From Branchinecta lynchi (Eukaryota; Arthropoda; Branchiopoda; Anostraca; Branchinectidae): 64,000 bases of DNA. A model generated the notes under the pieces. The model was not told where the DNA came from. It saw only the letters and a list, made by a program, of their open reading frames with translations, and did no database searches. Location: assembly GCA_023053575.1 (NCBI GenBank), contig JAKZAP010000014.1:5642001-5706000 (forward strand), written 5' to 3'. The position numbers and the translations under genes are program-made. This document shows, piece after piece, positions 36,301 through 43,690 of the stretch (within the stretch, counting starts at the first letter, position 1; each line of letters begins with the position of its first letter).

Positions 36301-39300
36301 CCGTTGTTAAAGTTTAGAGGAGAGCTGATTAGTTATAAAGAACAATTTAATTACCTAGGATGTACGCTTACGTGGAACGGAAAGTTTGGAAAGCAGTTTG
36401 AGAATAGTCTTGGTAAAGGAAAGCGTTCTATTAATATGATGTTACGGAGTAGCCTTAGAGAAATCGGTGATTTAAAATTACATAAACATTTATTTAAGTC
36501 TAAAGTTATACCTGCGGTCCATTATGGATCTGAAATATGGGGTTTTGGGAAGGGGGAAAAATTAGAACAATTACAGTTAAGTTATTTCAAAAGAATTTTA
36601 GGGGTTAGTGAAAAAATGAATTCATTAGTAGTTAAGGGGGATTTAGGTTTAGCAAGCATGCGTAGACATAGATGGGTAGCTATGATAGGTTTTTGGGAAA
36701 AGATTTTGATGCTGCCGAGAGTAAGGATCCTCAAGGCGGTTTATAAAGAGAGTATTTTAGATACTAGAATAGATTCGTGGTCTTCACAAATAAGATGTAT
36801 TTTAGATGGTAGTGGATTGTCAATGTGGTGGAATGATGGCGTAGGTCCTGGTTTGTAATTGGGAAAAATAAAAAAAGAGGTGGAGGCTAGGCTTTTAGAC
36901 CAAGAAATTCAGAGTTGGCAGGTTGCAAAGGATCTGTCACATTCATATGAGGTATTATGCTAAGGCGAAAGAGGTGTGGGGGGAGGAAATATTTTTCAAG
37001 GTGTTTTTAAAAAAGGAGGAAGTAAAGTTGGTGTGGTGTCTCAAGGCAGATTGTTTACCGCTTGGGAGAAGAAGAACATATATTGGAAGTTCTTCCGAAC
37101 GTTCTGGTCAGTATTTCTCCTGTCCAATGTGTGGAGATGAGAATAAAAGTGTGGTGCATGTCATGTGTGAATGTGAAGAATTAAGAGAGTTAAGGAATGA
37201 AGTGTTTGGAGAATGCGTGAGGGTGTTCGATGAGGAATGGATGTGTAGTATGATTGGTAGCCGGCAGTTTGGTGATGTGAGGAGGCTGGCAAGATTCCTC
37301 AGGGTCGCTTTTCAACACCGAAAATTATGCCTAGAGTAAGTAGGTTACGGTATAGATCTTTGTTCTTTTTTTGTTTTGTTTATCTTGTTGCCATGGCCTT
37401 TTGGCTTTTTTGTGCAATTAAATCTTTTCTTATCTTATTTAAAATAGTGGTTGTTTGCTTTAGAGTCGTGTATAGAAAGAGAAAGAATAGAGAAGGGTGA
37501 GGATTTCTGAAACTTATAATTCCATAGGGGAGCTAGGGATAAAATAAAATTCAGAATAATAGCAGGTCCTTAATGATCCTTTCACTACAGTCTTCCGTCA
37601 GCCCGAGATTTTCAGTCAGACTAGTCAATCAATCCAGTTTAAAAATCAAAATTTGAACGCAGTACCCGTCTCTGGATATGTAATATTACTAATATTCCCC
37701 ACTACAGTCTTCCGTCAGCCCGAGATCTTCAGTCAAACTAATCAGTCAATCAATCCAGTTTGAAATCAAACGAGTCGTAAGCCATTCCTGAAAAACTTCA
37801 GGTTAGCGCAGAGCATGTTTAAGGAAAGTATCCTAGTTGTGGTATCTTCATGATCGGGGATGCTAACGAGTTAAAAATCGAGAACGTGAATGCATCACTT
37901 GGCCTGAAGCAAATAGTAAAAATTCCAACCACCCTCCACCGGATCTCTACCAGCATGCATAGATATTACAAAGAACCAATCTCAGGAGCATCCCTTGGGG
38001 GTAGTTATCATCTTACCCTAGAACTATATGCCACCAGTACAATCTATATCCAGTACGATCAGAGCGTGCCGCATTATGCTAGGACTGAAATACGATTTTT
38101 ACGAAGCTTCCCTTCTCCTATTAAGACTTGAGCCACTCCATGTCCTTCGGGAAAACTTAATTTTACGTTTTGGCCGATCAATCCTTGCCTGTGAAAAACA
38201 CAGAGATATTCTGCCCGATGTAGCACCGGTGACAGGACGGACACTGCATCAAAATCTCCTCGTGCCAGTTAAATGTCGCACAAACCGGTATTCAAATTCC
38301 TTTGTACCAGATTTCACTGAGAAGATTAACAAAAAACAAGTGAATTCTAAGTGATTTATTTTCTTTTATAATTGTATATATTCAAGTATTTTACTCAATT
38401 ATTCAAGTATTTAAATGTAATGGTTGACGTATTTAGTGCCATGTCGGCGCTACGAGTTGGATCAATAAACATATCTATCTATCTATCTATCTTCTTGTTT
38501 CCCAGAAAGGACTACCAAACGTTTTTCTTCTGACCGGCATTACATCACCGACAAAATGAAACTTTGTAAAAGAAAAAAGGCGACTCTTCAGAGAAGGCAA
38601 AAGGGAGGAAGGTAACCGCCTAAAGAATAAAATACGTAACCTGACCCTTAAAGCTGCTGCAAAGCACTATGAAAAAGAAGTCAATAGTCTTTTCGGATCT
38701 CTTCCAAAAAAGTGGTACCAAAATATCAAGCGCATGATGGGCATACAACAGGCCAATCTGGATTTCTGTCTTGATGAAGACCCCCTGGTTACAGCTCAAC
38801 GCCCATCTTGCTGATATTGTGCAAACTTTATCTCCGCTCAGAAAATATGAAATACCAACAAACCCTGTGAATTTCAAAGAATTCCCCGAAATAACTGAAG
38901 AAGAAGTACTTAAAAAATTTAAAAAACCTCAAAAGAACAAGCATTACCCCAATAGACATCCCCTTTGACCTTATCCGTGCGTTCCCATAAATTTTGAGTG
39001 GACCGCTAACGACACTTTTTAACGCCATTATACGCAATCTGGGGAATACCAACGGTCTGGAAAAATGGGTTTTTAACACCAATTCCTAAGAAGGATACTC
39101 CAAAAGACTTCCCAGGAGTACACCCAATAACACTAACACCCATATTTAGCAAAGTTTACGAGAGTTTTCTTTCATCGTGGCTCAAGAATTTCATTTTGAC
39201 CCAGATTGGTCTTAGTCAATATGGAAACATGCGCAAGACGTCTACCACGCATTATCTGGTCAATCTACTTGACAACATCCTTAAACACCTGGACGAACCA

Positions 39301-42172
39301 GATCACTGGATCCACCTTATCGCCATTGATCTGAAAAAAGCTTTTGACCTCATCTGCCAGTCGACTCTGCTAAGGAAGCTTTGAAATGATTTTAGTGTCC
39401 ATCCTACCCTTGTCCGACTAATCGCAGCTTTCCTTTCTGAGAGGTCCCAGGGAACAAAGTACGGAAATGTCTTTCCTGACCCACTACCAATTTACTGCGG
39501 TGTGCCCCAAGGCACTATCCTCAGACCTCTACTTTTCCTAGTCATGATCAATGACCTCGAAGGCTCCTGTAACGACCATTGGAAATTCGTCGATGATCTT
39601 TCGGTCTTGGAGCATTGTTACAAAAATATCCGGAGCAGTGCAGCCACTACAATGAATGACATTAGTGAAGAAGCTTCACTCAACCGAATGACCGTCAACC
39701 AAGACATATCAGCCGTCCTAACTGTATCTTTTCTCAAGTCCAATCCAACTTTCCAACCTGACCTACCTGATCACAGCAGAGTGGAGGAGCTCAAACTTTT
39801 AGGTGTTCATCTAACTTCAGATCTCAAGTGGGATCAGCAAGTACAATCTATGCTAAAAAGAGCAGATATGGGCATAAGATCTCTCAAAATGCTCTCCCGC
39901 CATGGCACCCCGAAACACCACCTCCTTCGCATTTACCTTGTGTTAATTCGCCCTTCCCTTGAATACTGCTGTCCGGTATGGCATTTCGATTTACACGGGA
40001 GTCGTAGGAACGCCTCAAGAGGATCAGTACCGGTCTTTACTAATAGTATCAAAATCCCGTACATTTCCCTTCTTAACGAGTTTGGTCCCGCATCTTTGTC
40101 AAACCGTAGACACCAACTTTCTACCAAGTTTGGTCACCCTGGAAGACCCCAACCATCGGCATATCCTTCCCCCTCCCCACATTCCCGACCCCATAAGGCC
40201 ACAGAGAATGGCAGCACAACCAGTTCCTAAGATCCAACCCATTCGGGCAATTCATGCGCGGTCGAAAGAAGTTTTGTCCCCTTCTTTGTGAGTTTTTTCA
40301 ACGCGAAATTTTATGTTAATTATTGAAGTTAAGCGCTTTAATTTGTTGCAATTCTTGTTCTTGTGTAATATGAATATTTGACTATGTAAAAGCGCAATTG
40401 TATATAGTCATTTGACGAGAGAACAAATATTCGTTTTTTTTATTAATACCGTAACTCGTAAGGAATGTTTTTCGAAGAATAAAGATTGATTGATTGGTTG
40501 AATTACTAAATAGATCATAAATAAATAGGTTAAAAAATAGATCATAATTACTCGGATCTTTGCGCGATTTAACAACTGGTCAACATAAGATACTTGGAAC
40601 ATGAACTTTGGAGATATATAGTTTACAACTTACAAATAGACAATTTACTTCACCAGTTAGAGTATATCATCTCATAGAAATAAAGTGGTGTACTAGTTAC
40701 GGTTCGAATGACAAAAGATACTGGTCCATTGAATCAGTGTTCGGGCGAATGTCTCGGGCAGTTAAGCCTTAAAGGTGTATTCAAATAATGTATGCGACGG
40801 ATACATCAGCTACGATGCTTCATCAGCGATATTTTGGCCCTTCTTGGCAAGGGTCCTCGTCAGGCTGTCAATCTTCAGGGTCAACGCCAGGGAAAAAAAA
40901 AACCTGTGGTAAAACTTTGTTTTTTTGGGATCCCAGAACGTAAGTGGAGGGATACCTATGACGTCGCAAAAGTTGTCCGTCTGTCCGTCTGTGCGCACTA
41001 TAAATCTTGAAGGGAATGAGATATCTTGATGAAACTTGGTGTGAGGATTGTTTGGGTCAAGAGTAAGGTCAAGTTCATAGATGGGCTCTGTAGCCCTACA
41101 TTTATGGGTGGGGAGGGGGTTTAGATTAAGGGGCAAATGAAATATTTTTAAACAGATAATGTGATATTCAATTATGGGGTAAGAAGACATCCTGAACACG
41201 GTGGTGAAAAACAATTTTGCCATCGGACAAGTAGTTCGCCCGGAATCCGGCCAAAACCGGAAAGTCTGTTAAAAGTACAAGTTTTATTTGAAGTTGATTA
41301 GATGTTCGATTTAGGGGTAGAAAAATATGCTCAGCTCGACGGTGAAACCATTTTCTTGCCGGATACGTAGTTCGCCCGGAATCCGGCCCAAACCGGAAAG
41401 TTTGTTAAAAGTAAAAGTTTTATTTGGAGTTGATGAGATGTTCAATTTAGGGGTAAGAAAGCTGAACACTTCTGGGAAAACAGTTTTCTACCCGGACAAG
41501 TATTTCGCCAGGAATCCGGCCGAAACCGGAAAATTATTAAAAGTAAAGTTTTATTTGTAGTTGATTAGATATCAGATTTTCGGGTAAGAAGAGATGCTGA
41601 ATCCGTGTATGACGAATCATTTTTTACCCGGACATAAAGTTTGGTCGGAATCCGGCTGGAACCGGAAATTTTTTTATAAGTTATTATAATCCTTCGTTTT
41701 GTTTCCTTCCCCGACGTTGACCCTGAAGATTGACAGCCTGACAAGGACCCTGGCCAAGAAGGGCCGAATATCGCTGATGAAGCATCGTAGCTGAGGTATC
41801 CGTTGTATACATTATTTGAATATATGTATCAAAGCCAGCTTGGGCTCAAGGAATAGTTAAATGTGGTGTTAGATCGAGTTCGGTTTTGTGCTTCCTGCTT
41901 CGGTAATATAGTTATATGTAGATCAGAGGTCAGGCACTTGCTACACAAGTCCGCCCGAAATGTAATGGTAGCTGTAAACCTACTAAAAATTGTATCTTTT
42001 TCAGACTCTTCTGAATGCCCAACAGCTCTACGCCGCCACTATCACAGTCACATATGCCGTGATGTTCATAACATCAGCCTGGGCTTTATCCATAGCAGGT
42101 GTCACACGGAAGTCACTTAAAGCGTTTGTGACCCCTGGCGCGACAACCGTTATTGTTGCAGCTGATTTGTGA
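15260..42172 (+). CDS. aph-1: APH-1, gamma-secretase subunit (5 exons)
   Basis: APH-1 is the seven-helix scaffold subunit of gamma-secretase (with presenilin, nicastrin and PEN-2), the intramembrane protease acting on Notch and APP-type substrates. CDS: 15260-15372, 19112-19231, 23024-23138, 27879-28132 and 42005-42172. Residues read as conserved from human and fly APH-1: the N-terminal FFGC..AFGPPLALF, AFFWLLSLL, VLFQEAFRF, the GLGFGLMSG glycine motif of TM4 (GxxxGxxxG), ILLHT and GSHLFVSL, which carry the two conserved His residues. Predicted length is about 256 residues, against 265 in human APH1A and 238 in fly. As written, exon 2 is one base short, so the frame breaks between residues of about 60 and 70. 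All other phases agree (2, then 0 at exon 3, then 1, then 0). Confidence 0.93.
15835..15912 (-). mobile_element. PLE terminal repeat fragment
   Basis: Reverse complement reads CTTGAGCCTGGAGATGACCC, then GAAATGTAGCTCTAATAAAA and TTAAGCTGATGTATCC. A solo or truncated terminus in APH-1 intron 1. Confidence 0.5.
16189..17690 (+). mobile_element. PLE terminal repeat split by a hAT element
   Basis: Bases 16189-16221 (GAAGAGGACCCTTGCCAAGA, then AGGGCCAGACT) continue at 17625 (GCCAGACTATAGCTATAATA, then AAATTCAGCTG). They join into the normal unit once the hAT element and one target copy are removed. Confidence 0.7.
16222..17624. mobile_element. hAT element, CAGGGGCG type, 1.4 kb, non-autonomous
   Basis: Ends CAGGGGCGTTGCGAG and CTTGCGACGCCCCTG are inverted repeats. 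The exact 8-bp duplication GCCAGACT flanks it (16214-16221 and 17625-17632). G and C tracts lie just inside both ends. The interior has many TTCGGTA units in its left half. The same interior is found inverted at 48249-48388 and 63329-64000. No transposase is readable. Confidence 0.92.
17691..18255. other. unassigned APH-1 intron 1 sequence
   Basis: AT-rich; no gene or repeat recognised. Confidence 0.35.
18256..18766 (+). mobile_element. LINE 3' fragment: RNase H end and zinc-knuckle domain
   Basis: One frame reads WSSDGPSHKGIAQNEVVDNL AGK, matching the RNase H motif S/GH-x-GI-x-x-NE-x-VD of non-LTR retrotransposons. About 80 residues on, CRLCNSQNETPQHLLVEC gives C-x2-C-x7-H-x4-C, common at LINE C-termini. 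It ends at a stop at 18763-18765. A 5'-truncated copy in APH-1 intron 1. Confidence 0.75.
18772..19111. other. end of APH-1 intron 1
   Basis: No feature beyond the acceptor polypyrimidine tract (ATATTTCTTTTTACATTTAG) used by exon 2. Confidence 0.4.
19112..19231 (+). CDS. aph-1: APH-1 exon 2 (contains an apparent 1-nt frame break)
   Basis: Acceptor TTTACATTTAG, donor TTTCAG|GTTAGT. Read in phase from exon 1, it gives AFFWLLSLLLSSVVWLIIRS, then reaches TGA near 19200. The last part reads as APH-1 only in another frame (SLIGVVISVLFQ), which is the phase exon 3 needs. The exon is 120 nt where 121 (or 118) would fit. The switch can be placed at the T run at 19189-19191. It is either an assembly or sequencing error in a homopolymer, or a real mutation in this allele. 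Confidence 0.85.
19302..21284 (-). mobile_element. family-1 tandem-subunit element, copy B
   Basis: Inverted relative to copy A: from ATGACACTTGCACTTTCGGC at the left, through GTCCGTCGATCGGTCC and ATGAAACTTTG/ATGAAACTTGG boxes (e.g. about 19670, 19910), to AACAAGTGCCATATGAGCTC at the right. G tracts in each subunit are the complement of the C tracts of copy A. In APH-1 intron 2. Confidence 0.75.
21310..21610. mobile_element. head-to-head pair of PLE terminal repeats
   Basis: 21310-21400 is minus (AAACGGATACGTCAGCTGAA, then GGCCCTTCTTGGCAAGGG). 21485-21600 is plus (GGCCTGAAGAAGACCCTTGC, then AAGGGTCGAAATATGGCTC, GTCAGCTTGGGCTGAAG). In the plus copy a 7-bp stem (21497-21503 with 21510-21516) sits between CTGAAGA and GAAA. 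Confidence 0.7.
21793..22076 (+). mobile_element. TIR element with GTGTTCCAC termini
   Basis: GTGTGTTCCACCCTACTTA at the left is the inverse of AGAAGTGTGGAACACGC at the right. Its left part matches the start of the window in inverse. Non-coding; target duplication unclear. Confidence 0.6.
22486..22815. mobile_element. hAT MITE, CAGAGGCGTCAC type
   Basis: Ends CAGAGGCGTCACTAG and AGTCGTGACGCCCCTG are near-inverted. The exact 8-bp duplication CTGATATG flanks it (22478-22485 and 22816-22823). Long G and C tracts sit at both ends, with a tandem array of about 26 nt (ATTTTCAGAAAAACCGACT-like) between. A second copy is at 61589-61857. Confidence 0.92.
23024..23138 (+). CDS. aph-1: APH-1 exon 3
   Basis: Acceptor CGCTTTTAG, donor ATATG|GTAAGT. 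The 115 nt encode EAFRFITYLILKKAERGLKK and ITEDENHVLLENKNVLSY. This matches the cytosolic loop after TM3 of APH-1 (fly EAFRYIIYRIL; human RFAYYKLLKKADEGL). Phase 0 in, phase 1 out. Confidence 0.93.
23375..23600 (-). repeat. repeat with a conserved possible coding stretch, copy 1
   Basis: On the minus strand a segment reads GVRMYRTKLGCPGLRMNG and then EAGCISIIGKTGP. The copy at 27060-27290 reads GVRMYRTKLGSPGLEIFG and EVGCISIIGKTGP. Both end with ATAG|GTAAGA, a good splice donor. I do not recognise the protein. Most likely a fragment of a mobile-element gene. Confidence 0.45.
23625..23900 (-). mobile_element. family-1 fragment
   Basis: GTCTGTCGATCAGTCGGTCC, then GATGAAACTTGGCAGGTATA, TCAGGGACCCGAC and a G-rich subunit; only the tail end of the element is present. 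Confidence 0.6.
23901..24639. other. unassigned APH-1 intron 3 sequence
   Basis: Two copies of a CATGATCC/GGACCCATGAT motif (about 23920 and 24165) hint at a short degenerate repeat. No gene seen. Confidence 0.35.
24640..24830. repeat. AGTAGTAGC-rich repeat, copy 1
   Basis: GCCTCAGACTGGGCCAATCT, then AAGTAGTAGTATCCAGTAGC and similar units. An inverted copy is at 45845-45985. Confidence 0.5.
24831..25382. other. unassigned APH-1 intron 3 sequence
   Basis: A fragment TGGAAGCTCATATGGCAGAA (about 25111) resembles a family-1 terminus; its inverse appears near 27700. Otherwise nothing recognised. Confidence 0.35.
25383..26332 (+). mobile_element. family-1 tandem-subunit element, copy C (5'-truncated)
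   Basis: Subunits with AAGTTTCATCCCGATCC, CCGGTTC..CCAACTC and CCGGATCCG-like cores recur about every 140 nt. It ends GGCACTTGAGCGGAGCTGTA then AGTGCCATATAAAAA, a terminal hairpin. In APH-1 intron 3. Confidence 0.7.
26470..26610 (+). mobile_element. family-1 element, 5' terminus only
   Basis: ACAAGAGCTACGAGCTCATA followed by ACGAGTAGGCGGTACATGAA and AGTAGATGAGAACGTCACAA, the same opening as copies A and E. The body is missing. Confidence 0.7.
26757..27447. mobile_element. element with inverted arms of about 150 bp
   Basis: Left arm 26757-26905 (AAAGGGACCCATAAAACAAT ... ATAGTATGTAAC inverse) and right arm 27297-27447 (TTAACGTTTGGAGATAGTAT ... GGGTCCCTTT) are inverse complements at roughly nine positions in ten. 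The loop carries copy 2 of the MYRTKLG repeat (27060-27290, minus strand). Such RNA would fold into a long hairpin. Confidence 0.72.
27879..28132 (+). CDS. aph-1: APH-1 exon 4 (TM4-TM6 core)
   Basis: Acceptor TTTTTTTTGTAG, donor ATC|GTAAGT. It encodes 85 residues beginning VAGLGFGLMSGAFSLVNLLA. The three glycines of the GxxxGxxxG motif (needed in known APH-1 proteins for complex assembly) are intact, as are the two membrane histidines (ILLHT and GSHLF). This is the most conserved exon of the gene. Confidence 0.95.
28268..28640 (-). mobile_element. CR1/Jockey-like LINE, C-terminal fragment
   Basis: Minus strand reads LELIQKRAIKIILGPVYVSY, then EESLSSLGLPSLEQRRHHLT and SFGHKCLNSE. This is the thumb/C-terminal block (xQKRAxxxILG...Y...L..LgLxSLexRR) of many LINE reverse transcriptases. 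In APH-1 intron 4, close to exon 4. Confidence 0.75.
28641..29224. other. unassigned APH-1 intron 4 sequence
   Basis: No gene or repeat recognised. Confidence 0.35.
29225..29405 (+). repeat. 15-16-nt tandem repeat (CCACCCGTCGATTCGC)
   Basis: About a dozen degenerate copies of CCACCCGTCGATTCGC, with variants CCACCCGCTGATTCG and CCCAACCGCTGATTCG. Confidence 0.8.
30028..30525. mobile_element. TIR element with inverted ends of about 55 bp
   Basis: AACCAGCCTATCTTAGGGGA and TTCTGGTTATGCCGA (30042-30083) are the inverse of TCGGCATAACCAGGCTCAAA and CTTCACCTAAGGTAGGCTCG (30469-30508). It is interrupted by the retroposed insert at 30102-30323. Confidence 0.65.
30102..30323 (+). mobile_element. retroposed LINE/SINE 3' end with 15-bp target duplication
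   Basis: The 222-bp insert ends in GAAAAATAAATAA and is flanked by the exact 15-bp duplication ATAAGGAGCACTGGC (30087-30101 and 30324-30338). It is non-coding, so it is a 5'-truncated LINE copy or a SINE. Confidence 0.85.
30550..30775. mobile_element. inverted PLE terminal repeats with hammerhead-like core
   Basis: A short minus piece (AAAACGGATATATCAGCTAT, GCGATATTTCG) is followed by a plus copy: GTTGACCCTGAAGATTGACA, then CTGACGA (30660-30666), a stem-loop at 30667-30687, GAAA (30688-30691), GCATCGTAGCTGACATATCC and AAAGTCAGCTTGGGCTCAAA. Confidence 0.65.
30776..31322. other. unassigned APH-1 intron 4 sequence
   Basis: Nothing recognised. Confidence 0.35.
31323..32375 (-). mobile_element. 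family-2 tandem-subunit element, copy c
   Basis: Inverted: starts AACAAGACCAAAGGTGTCGA at its tail end. It has subunits with TTCCGGTTTTGGCCAGATTC, CGAACTACTTGTTCGG and AAATCGACC at intervals of about 120-135 nt. It then has AACCCCCTCCCCCACCCCTA, a GACGGACGGACGGACA run and the head TTACGTTTTGGGATCCCAAA. Confidence 0.75.
32455..32574 (+). mobile_element. GATACCATGGTATC palindromic MITE, partial
   Basis: AGTTGCATTTTTGTAGATAC then CATGGTATTTGATACCACG, as in the left part of 9759-10155. Confidence 0.6.
32575..33470 (+). mobile_element. family-3 tandem-subunit element
   Basis: Five degenerate subunits each hold the palindromic core GGGCAA-TGGGCCCAGATTGCCCA, near 32781, 32921, 33067, 33195 and 33340 (spacing about 128-146 nt). 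The boxes CTCAAACTTGGTACACTAG, ACGATGAAATTCCTTGT and GCGATGAAGTTCCTTTG recall those of families 1 and 2. Non-coding; ends uncertain. Confidence 0.6.
33697..33904 (+). repeat. perfect 100-bp direct duplication
   Basis: 33697-33796 and 33805-33904 are identical (both CTTTGAATTTATACTGGCGG ... GGCAAGAGAAAT) with an 8-nt spacer. A diverged third copy is at about 35850-35943, just before the next LINE fragment. Confidence 0.9.
33960..34570 (+). mobile_element. LINE reverse transcriptase fragment (YADD motif)
   Basis: Reads LVYGDTGLSHVVYADDVLFV, the catalytic YADD box, then LSVNSSKCEFICF and SVSWLGLSFGPT, the conserved stretch after it. It is probably continued after family-2 copy d by 35607-35797 (VNFIHAYDPLRTFSLIDTG then stop). 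That part ends in AATAAAGTTCATTCATTCAT, a typical short-repeat LINE tail. Confidence 0.75.
34571..35606 (-). mobile_element. family-2 tandem-subunit element, copy d, inside a LINE
   Basis: Tail AACAAGACCAAGGTTTCTAT at the left and head TTACGTTTTGGGATCCCCAA at the right, with about seven subunits carrying GGATTCCGGnCGAACTA and CTAAATCGAACATCTAATCA. LINE sequence lies on both sides. Confidence 0.78.
35607..35797 (+). mobile_element. 3' end of the interrupted LINE with (TTCA)n tail
   Basis: Short coding end, T-rich 3' UTR, then GGGGTAATAAAGTTCATTCA. Assignment to the RT fragment at 33960-34570 is inferred from order and strand. Confidence 0.55.
35985..37345 (+). mobile_element. LINE: RT fingers/palm to C-terminal zinc knuckle, frameshifted
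   Basis: Frame 1 (to 36858): QGCTLSPKLLSIYINDLEQF, LLLFADDIALIAESRHNLQK (catalytic FADD), NYLGCTLTWNGKF and SKVIPAVHYGSEIWG. After at least one frameshift, a second frame (about 36940-37339) reads MRYYAKAKEVWGEEIFFKVF, ADCLPLGRRR and CPMCGDENKSVVHVMCEC, a Cys-His knuckle. The N-terminal endonuclease is missing. In APH-1 intron 4. Confidence 0.85.
37840..38492 (+). mobile_element. LINE with internal deletion: endonuclease end fused to C-terminus
   Basis: MIGDANELKIENVNASLGLK QIV matches the end of the APE-type endonuclease (GDFN...LGLKQ-V). Within about 100 nt it passes to SISSTIRACRIMLGLKYDFY and LEPLHVLRENLILRFG of the RT C-terminus. It ends ATCAATAAACATATCTATCT, an (ATCT)n tail. Confidence 0.75.
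38505..40497 (+). mobile_element. LINE reverse transcriptase with (ATTG)n tail, inactive
   Basis: Across several frames: the linker KAAAKHYEKEVNSLFGSLPK; PRFGLEKW/TPKDFPGV-type block at about 39060; LIAIDLKKAFDLICQSTLLR (RT motif A); VPQGTILRPLLFLVMINDLE (motif B); KFVDDLSVLE (FVDD); KLLGVHLTSDLKWDQQV; RPSLEYCCPVWH. Frameshifts and stops throughout. The tail AATAAAGATTGATTGATTGG ends the copy. Confidence 0.85.
40785..41860. mobile_element. inverted pair of PLE terminal repeats split by family-2 copy e
   Basis: Minus arm 40785-40917 (GCGACGGATACATCAGCTAC, GGCCCTTCTTGGCAAGGGTC, GTCAGGCTGTCAATCTTCAG) and plus arm 41690-41860 (GTTGACCCTGAAGATTGACA, GCCTGACAAGGACCCTGGCC, GCATCGTAGCTGAGGTATCC) are inverse copies, as at 30550-30775, but here a family-2 element separates them. 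Confidence 0.7.
40919..41683 (+). mobile_element. family-2 tandem-subunit element, copy e
   Basis: Head TTTTTTGGGATCCCAGAACG, GTCCGTCTGTCCGTCTGTGC, GATGAAACTTGGTGTGAGGA, GGTGGGGAGGGGGTTTAGAT, then subunits CGCCCGGAATCCGGCCAAAA / GTTGATTAGATGTTCGATTT. The 3' terminus (TTGGTCTTGTT) is missing. Confidence 0.78.
42005..42172 (+). CDS. aph-1: APH-1 exon 5 (last helix, stop)
   Basis: Acceptor GTATCTTTTTCAG, 55 codons and TGA at 42170-42172. It begins TLLNAQQLYAATITVTYAVM and continues through AWALSIAGVTRKSLKAF, matching TM7 and the short tail of fly APH-1 (TLLNANELYTTT, then VAGGTSRSF). A PLE terminal repeat ends only about 145 bp upstream of the exon. Confidence 0.93.
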   Translation, partial: TLLNAQQLYAATITVTYAVMFITSAWALSIAGVTRKSLKAFVTPGATTVIVAADL

Positions 42173-42387
42173 TTTCACTTTTCTTCTCTGTCTGTCAGCA
42201 GTAGGCCAGCTCGCTTTGGCTTTGACTGATAGGTCCGAGGTTTATTCGTACACTTAGCAAGACCGGGTTTAAGTTCCAGAAGTAGCCCACTGTGCCCCTT
42301 AATCCTCTTTCTATTCAGTATGAAAAGTTTGATAACAGATAACACATGTTTGTTGATCTTTATGTTTATGTTAAGAAAATTTTGATA

Positions 42388-42498
42388 TTATGACCCTCTA
42401 AGTGTTATTTTTCGCAAAAAGTGTTACGACAAATCTTCTCTTAAGACCCTTTTAAGTCTTAGATTCCGCAAAAAGATAACATTTTAGAGGGTCGTAAC
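42388..42498 (+). other. long hairpin in the putative APH-1 3' UTR
   Basis: Arms at about 42388-42416 and 42467-42498 (ACCCTCTAAGTGTTAT-type against ATAACATTTTAGAGGGT) are complementary with a few G-U pairs or mismatches. They enclose about 50 nt that hold a smaller palindrome (CTTAAGACCC...TTTTAAG). It begins about 215 bp after the APH-1 stop. It may be a MITE remnant or a structured UTR element. The nearest AATAAA I see is at 43060-43065. Confidence 0.5.
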
Positions 42499-42534
42499 AG
42501 CTATATTCTCAACGTTTAACACAAGATGCGAGAT

Positions 42535-42675
42535 AGTCCTTCAGCCCAAGCTGACTGCGAATCATATTTGACGGTGCAAAACGGATAAGTTAGCTTATCC
42601 AAAATGTAGCTGACTTTGTCCGTTAATAAAATGTAGCTGACTTATCTGTTTTACACCGTCAAATACAAGATGCGC
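42535..42675 (-). mobile_element. PLE-associated terminal fragment, palindromic
   Basis: CCTTCAGCCCAAGCTGACTG, TGCAAAACGGATAAGTTAGC and an inverse TTATCTGTTTTACACCGTCA; the stem core of the repeat is missing. Confidence 0.5.
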
Positions 42676-42872
42676 AAACATGTGTTATCTATTGTTGTAG
42701 TCGTAGTTTTACAATGTGTATAGTATTTGATAAAAATAGATATGTATTTTTATTAATTTCCGTGACATGGGTATGCGAACTGGGTTCTGTGAATTTGCCT
42801 TCGGGCGGGATCACTGTTCCTATGGCCGTCTTCTACCAGACCAGTATAGTGGTTTGCCAACTCTGTTTACAA

Positions 42873-42950
42873 GCCCCTTTGTAGGTCAAATGGTAAGAGC
42901 GCCTGCCTTGTAGGCAAAGGGGCCTGGGTTCAAATCCCGGCTGAGGAGCA
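42873..42950 (+). tRNA. tRNA-Thr(TGT)-like sequence, possibly a tRNA pseudogene or SINE head
   Basis: A perfect B-box (GGTTCAAATCC), a near A-box (TAGGTCAAATGG) and an anticodon loop CTTGTAG are present, and a run of six T follows at once as a pol III stop. The acceptor ends (GCCCCTT with GAGGAGC) pair in 6 of 7 positions and the T arm (CTGGG/CCCGG) is intact. The D stem and the outer anticodon stem have mismatches, and at 78 nt it is long. These defects argue for a decayed gene or a tRNA-derived SINE. Confidence 0.45.
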
Positions 42951-43690
42951 TTTTTTCAGTTGACTGCTTATAAATATATAATAATTATTGCCACTCATTT
43001 TTAGGCGGGTAGAGGAATAAATAGCAGTCTTGTGCATAACTTGTGTTTGCTCAAAATATAATAAAGAACGGGCTATGGTAACAATGTAAGAACTTATGCT
43101 CTCAGCCATACCCAGTGTTGCCAGATCGTGATCCTAGAAATAGGCAGCCGTCTTTGAAAAATACACCAAAATATGCCAAAATTTCTTTTTAACCCAAAAT
43201 CCAAAAACTTACAAGGATTGCTAATAGAACCCAAACAGTTTTAATACGCCATCAGAAAAAGAGTTCCGACTGTCGGTCATAAAATCCGACAATATGGAAA
43301 CACTGGCCATAGAATCGAGCAAAAATCCGCGATTGTGTACCGTAAATATTAAGTGGGTGCTTATTCGATAGCATGTATACCACATGAACTGGCCTTCAGT
43401 GCTCCAAGCGCATTAGTCCCTATTTGTCTCGCTCGCCTCATTATCACTATCAACCACACAGCGATAAAACAATAGACCCAAGAAATAGAAAACCGTTAGT
43501 ACACAGAAAAGAGAGTATTTCACTTTTTAAACTGAAGGGTAGTGCAAAACTCTTATCGTTAGAGAGGCTCGCGCCTTTTTCTGCTGAATGAATGAAGGAA
43601 GTAATCTAATTAAACATACGCCCTGGCAGAGTTTTAGTCAAACTTTTGTGAAGGTGGTGATCATTAGGGGAACTACAATAATTATGTACT
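42951..43690. other. unassigned intergenic sequence
   Basis: Contains a possible AATAAA at 43060-43065. No gene or repeat recognised. Confidence 0.35.
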
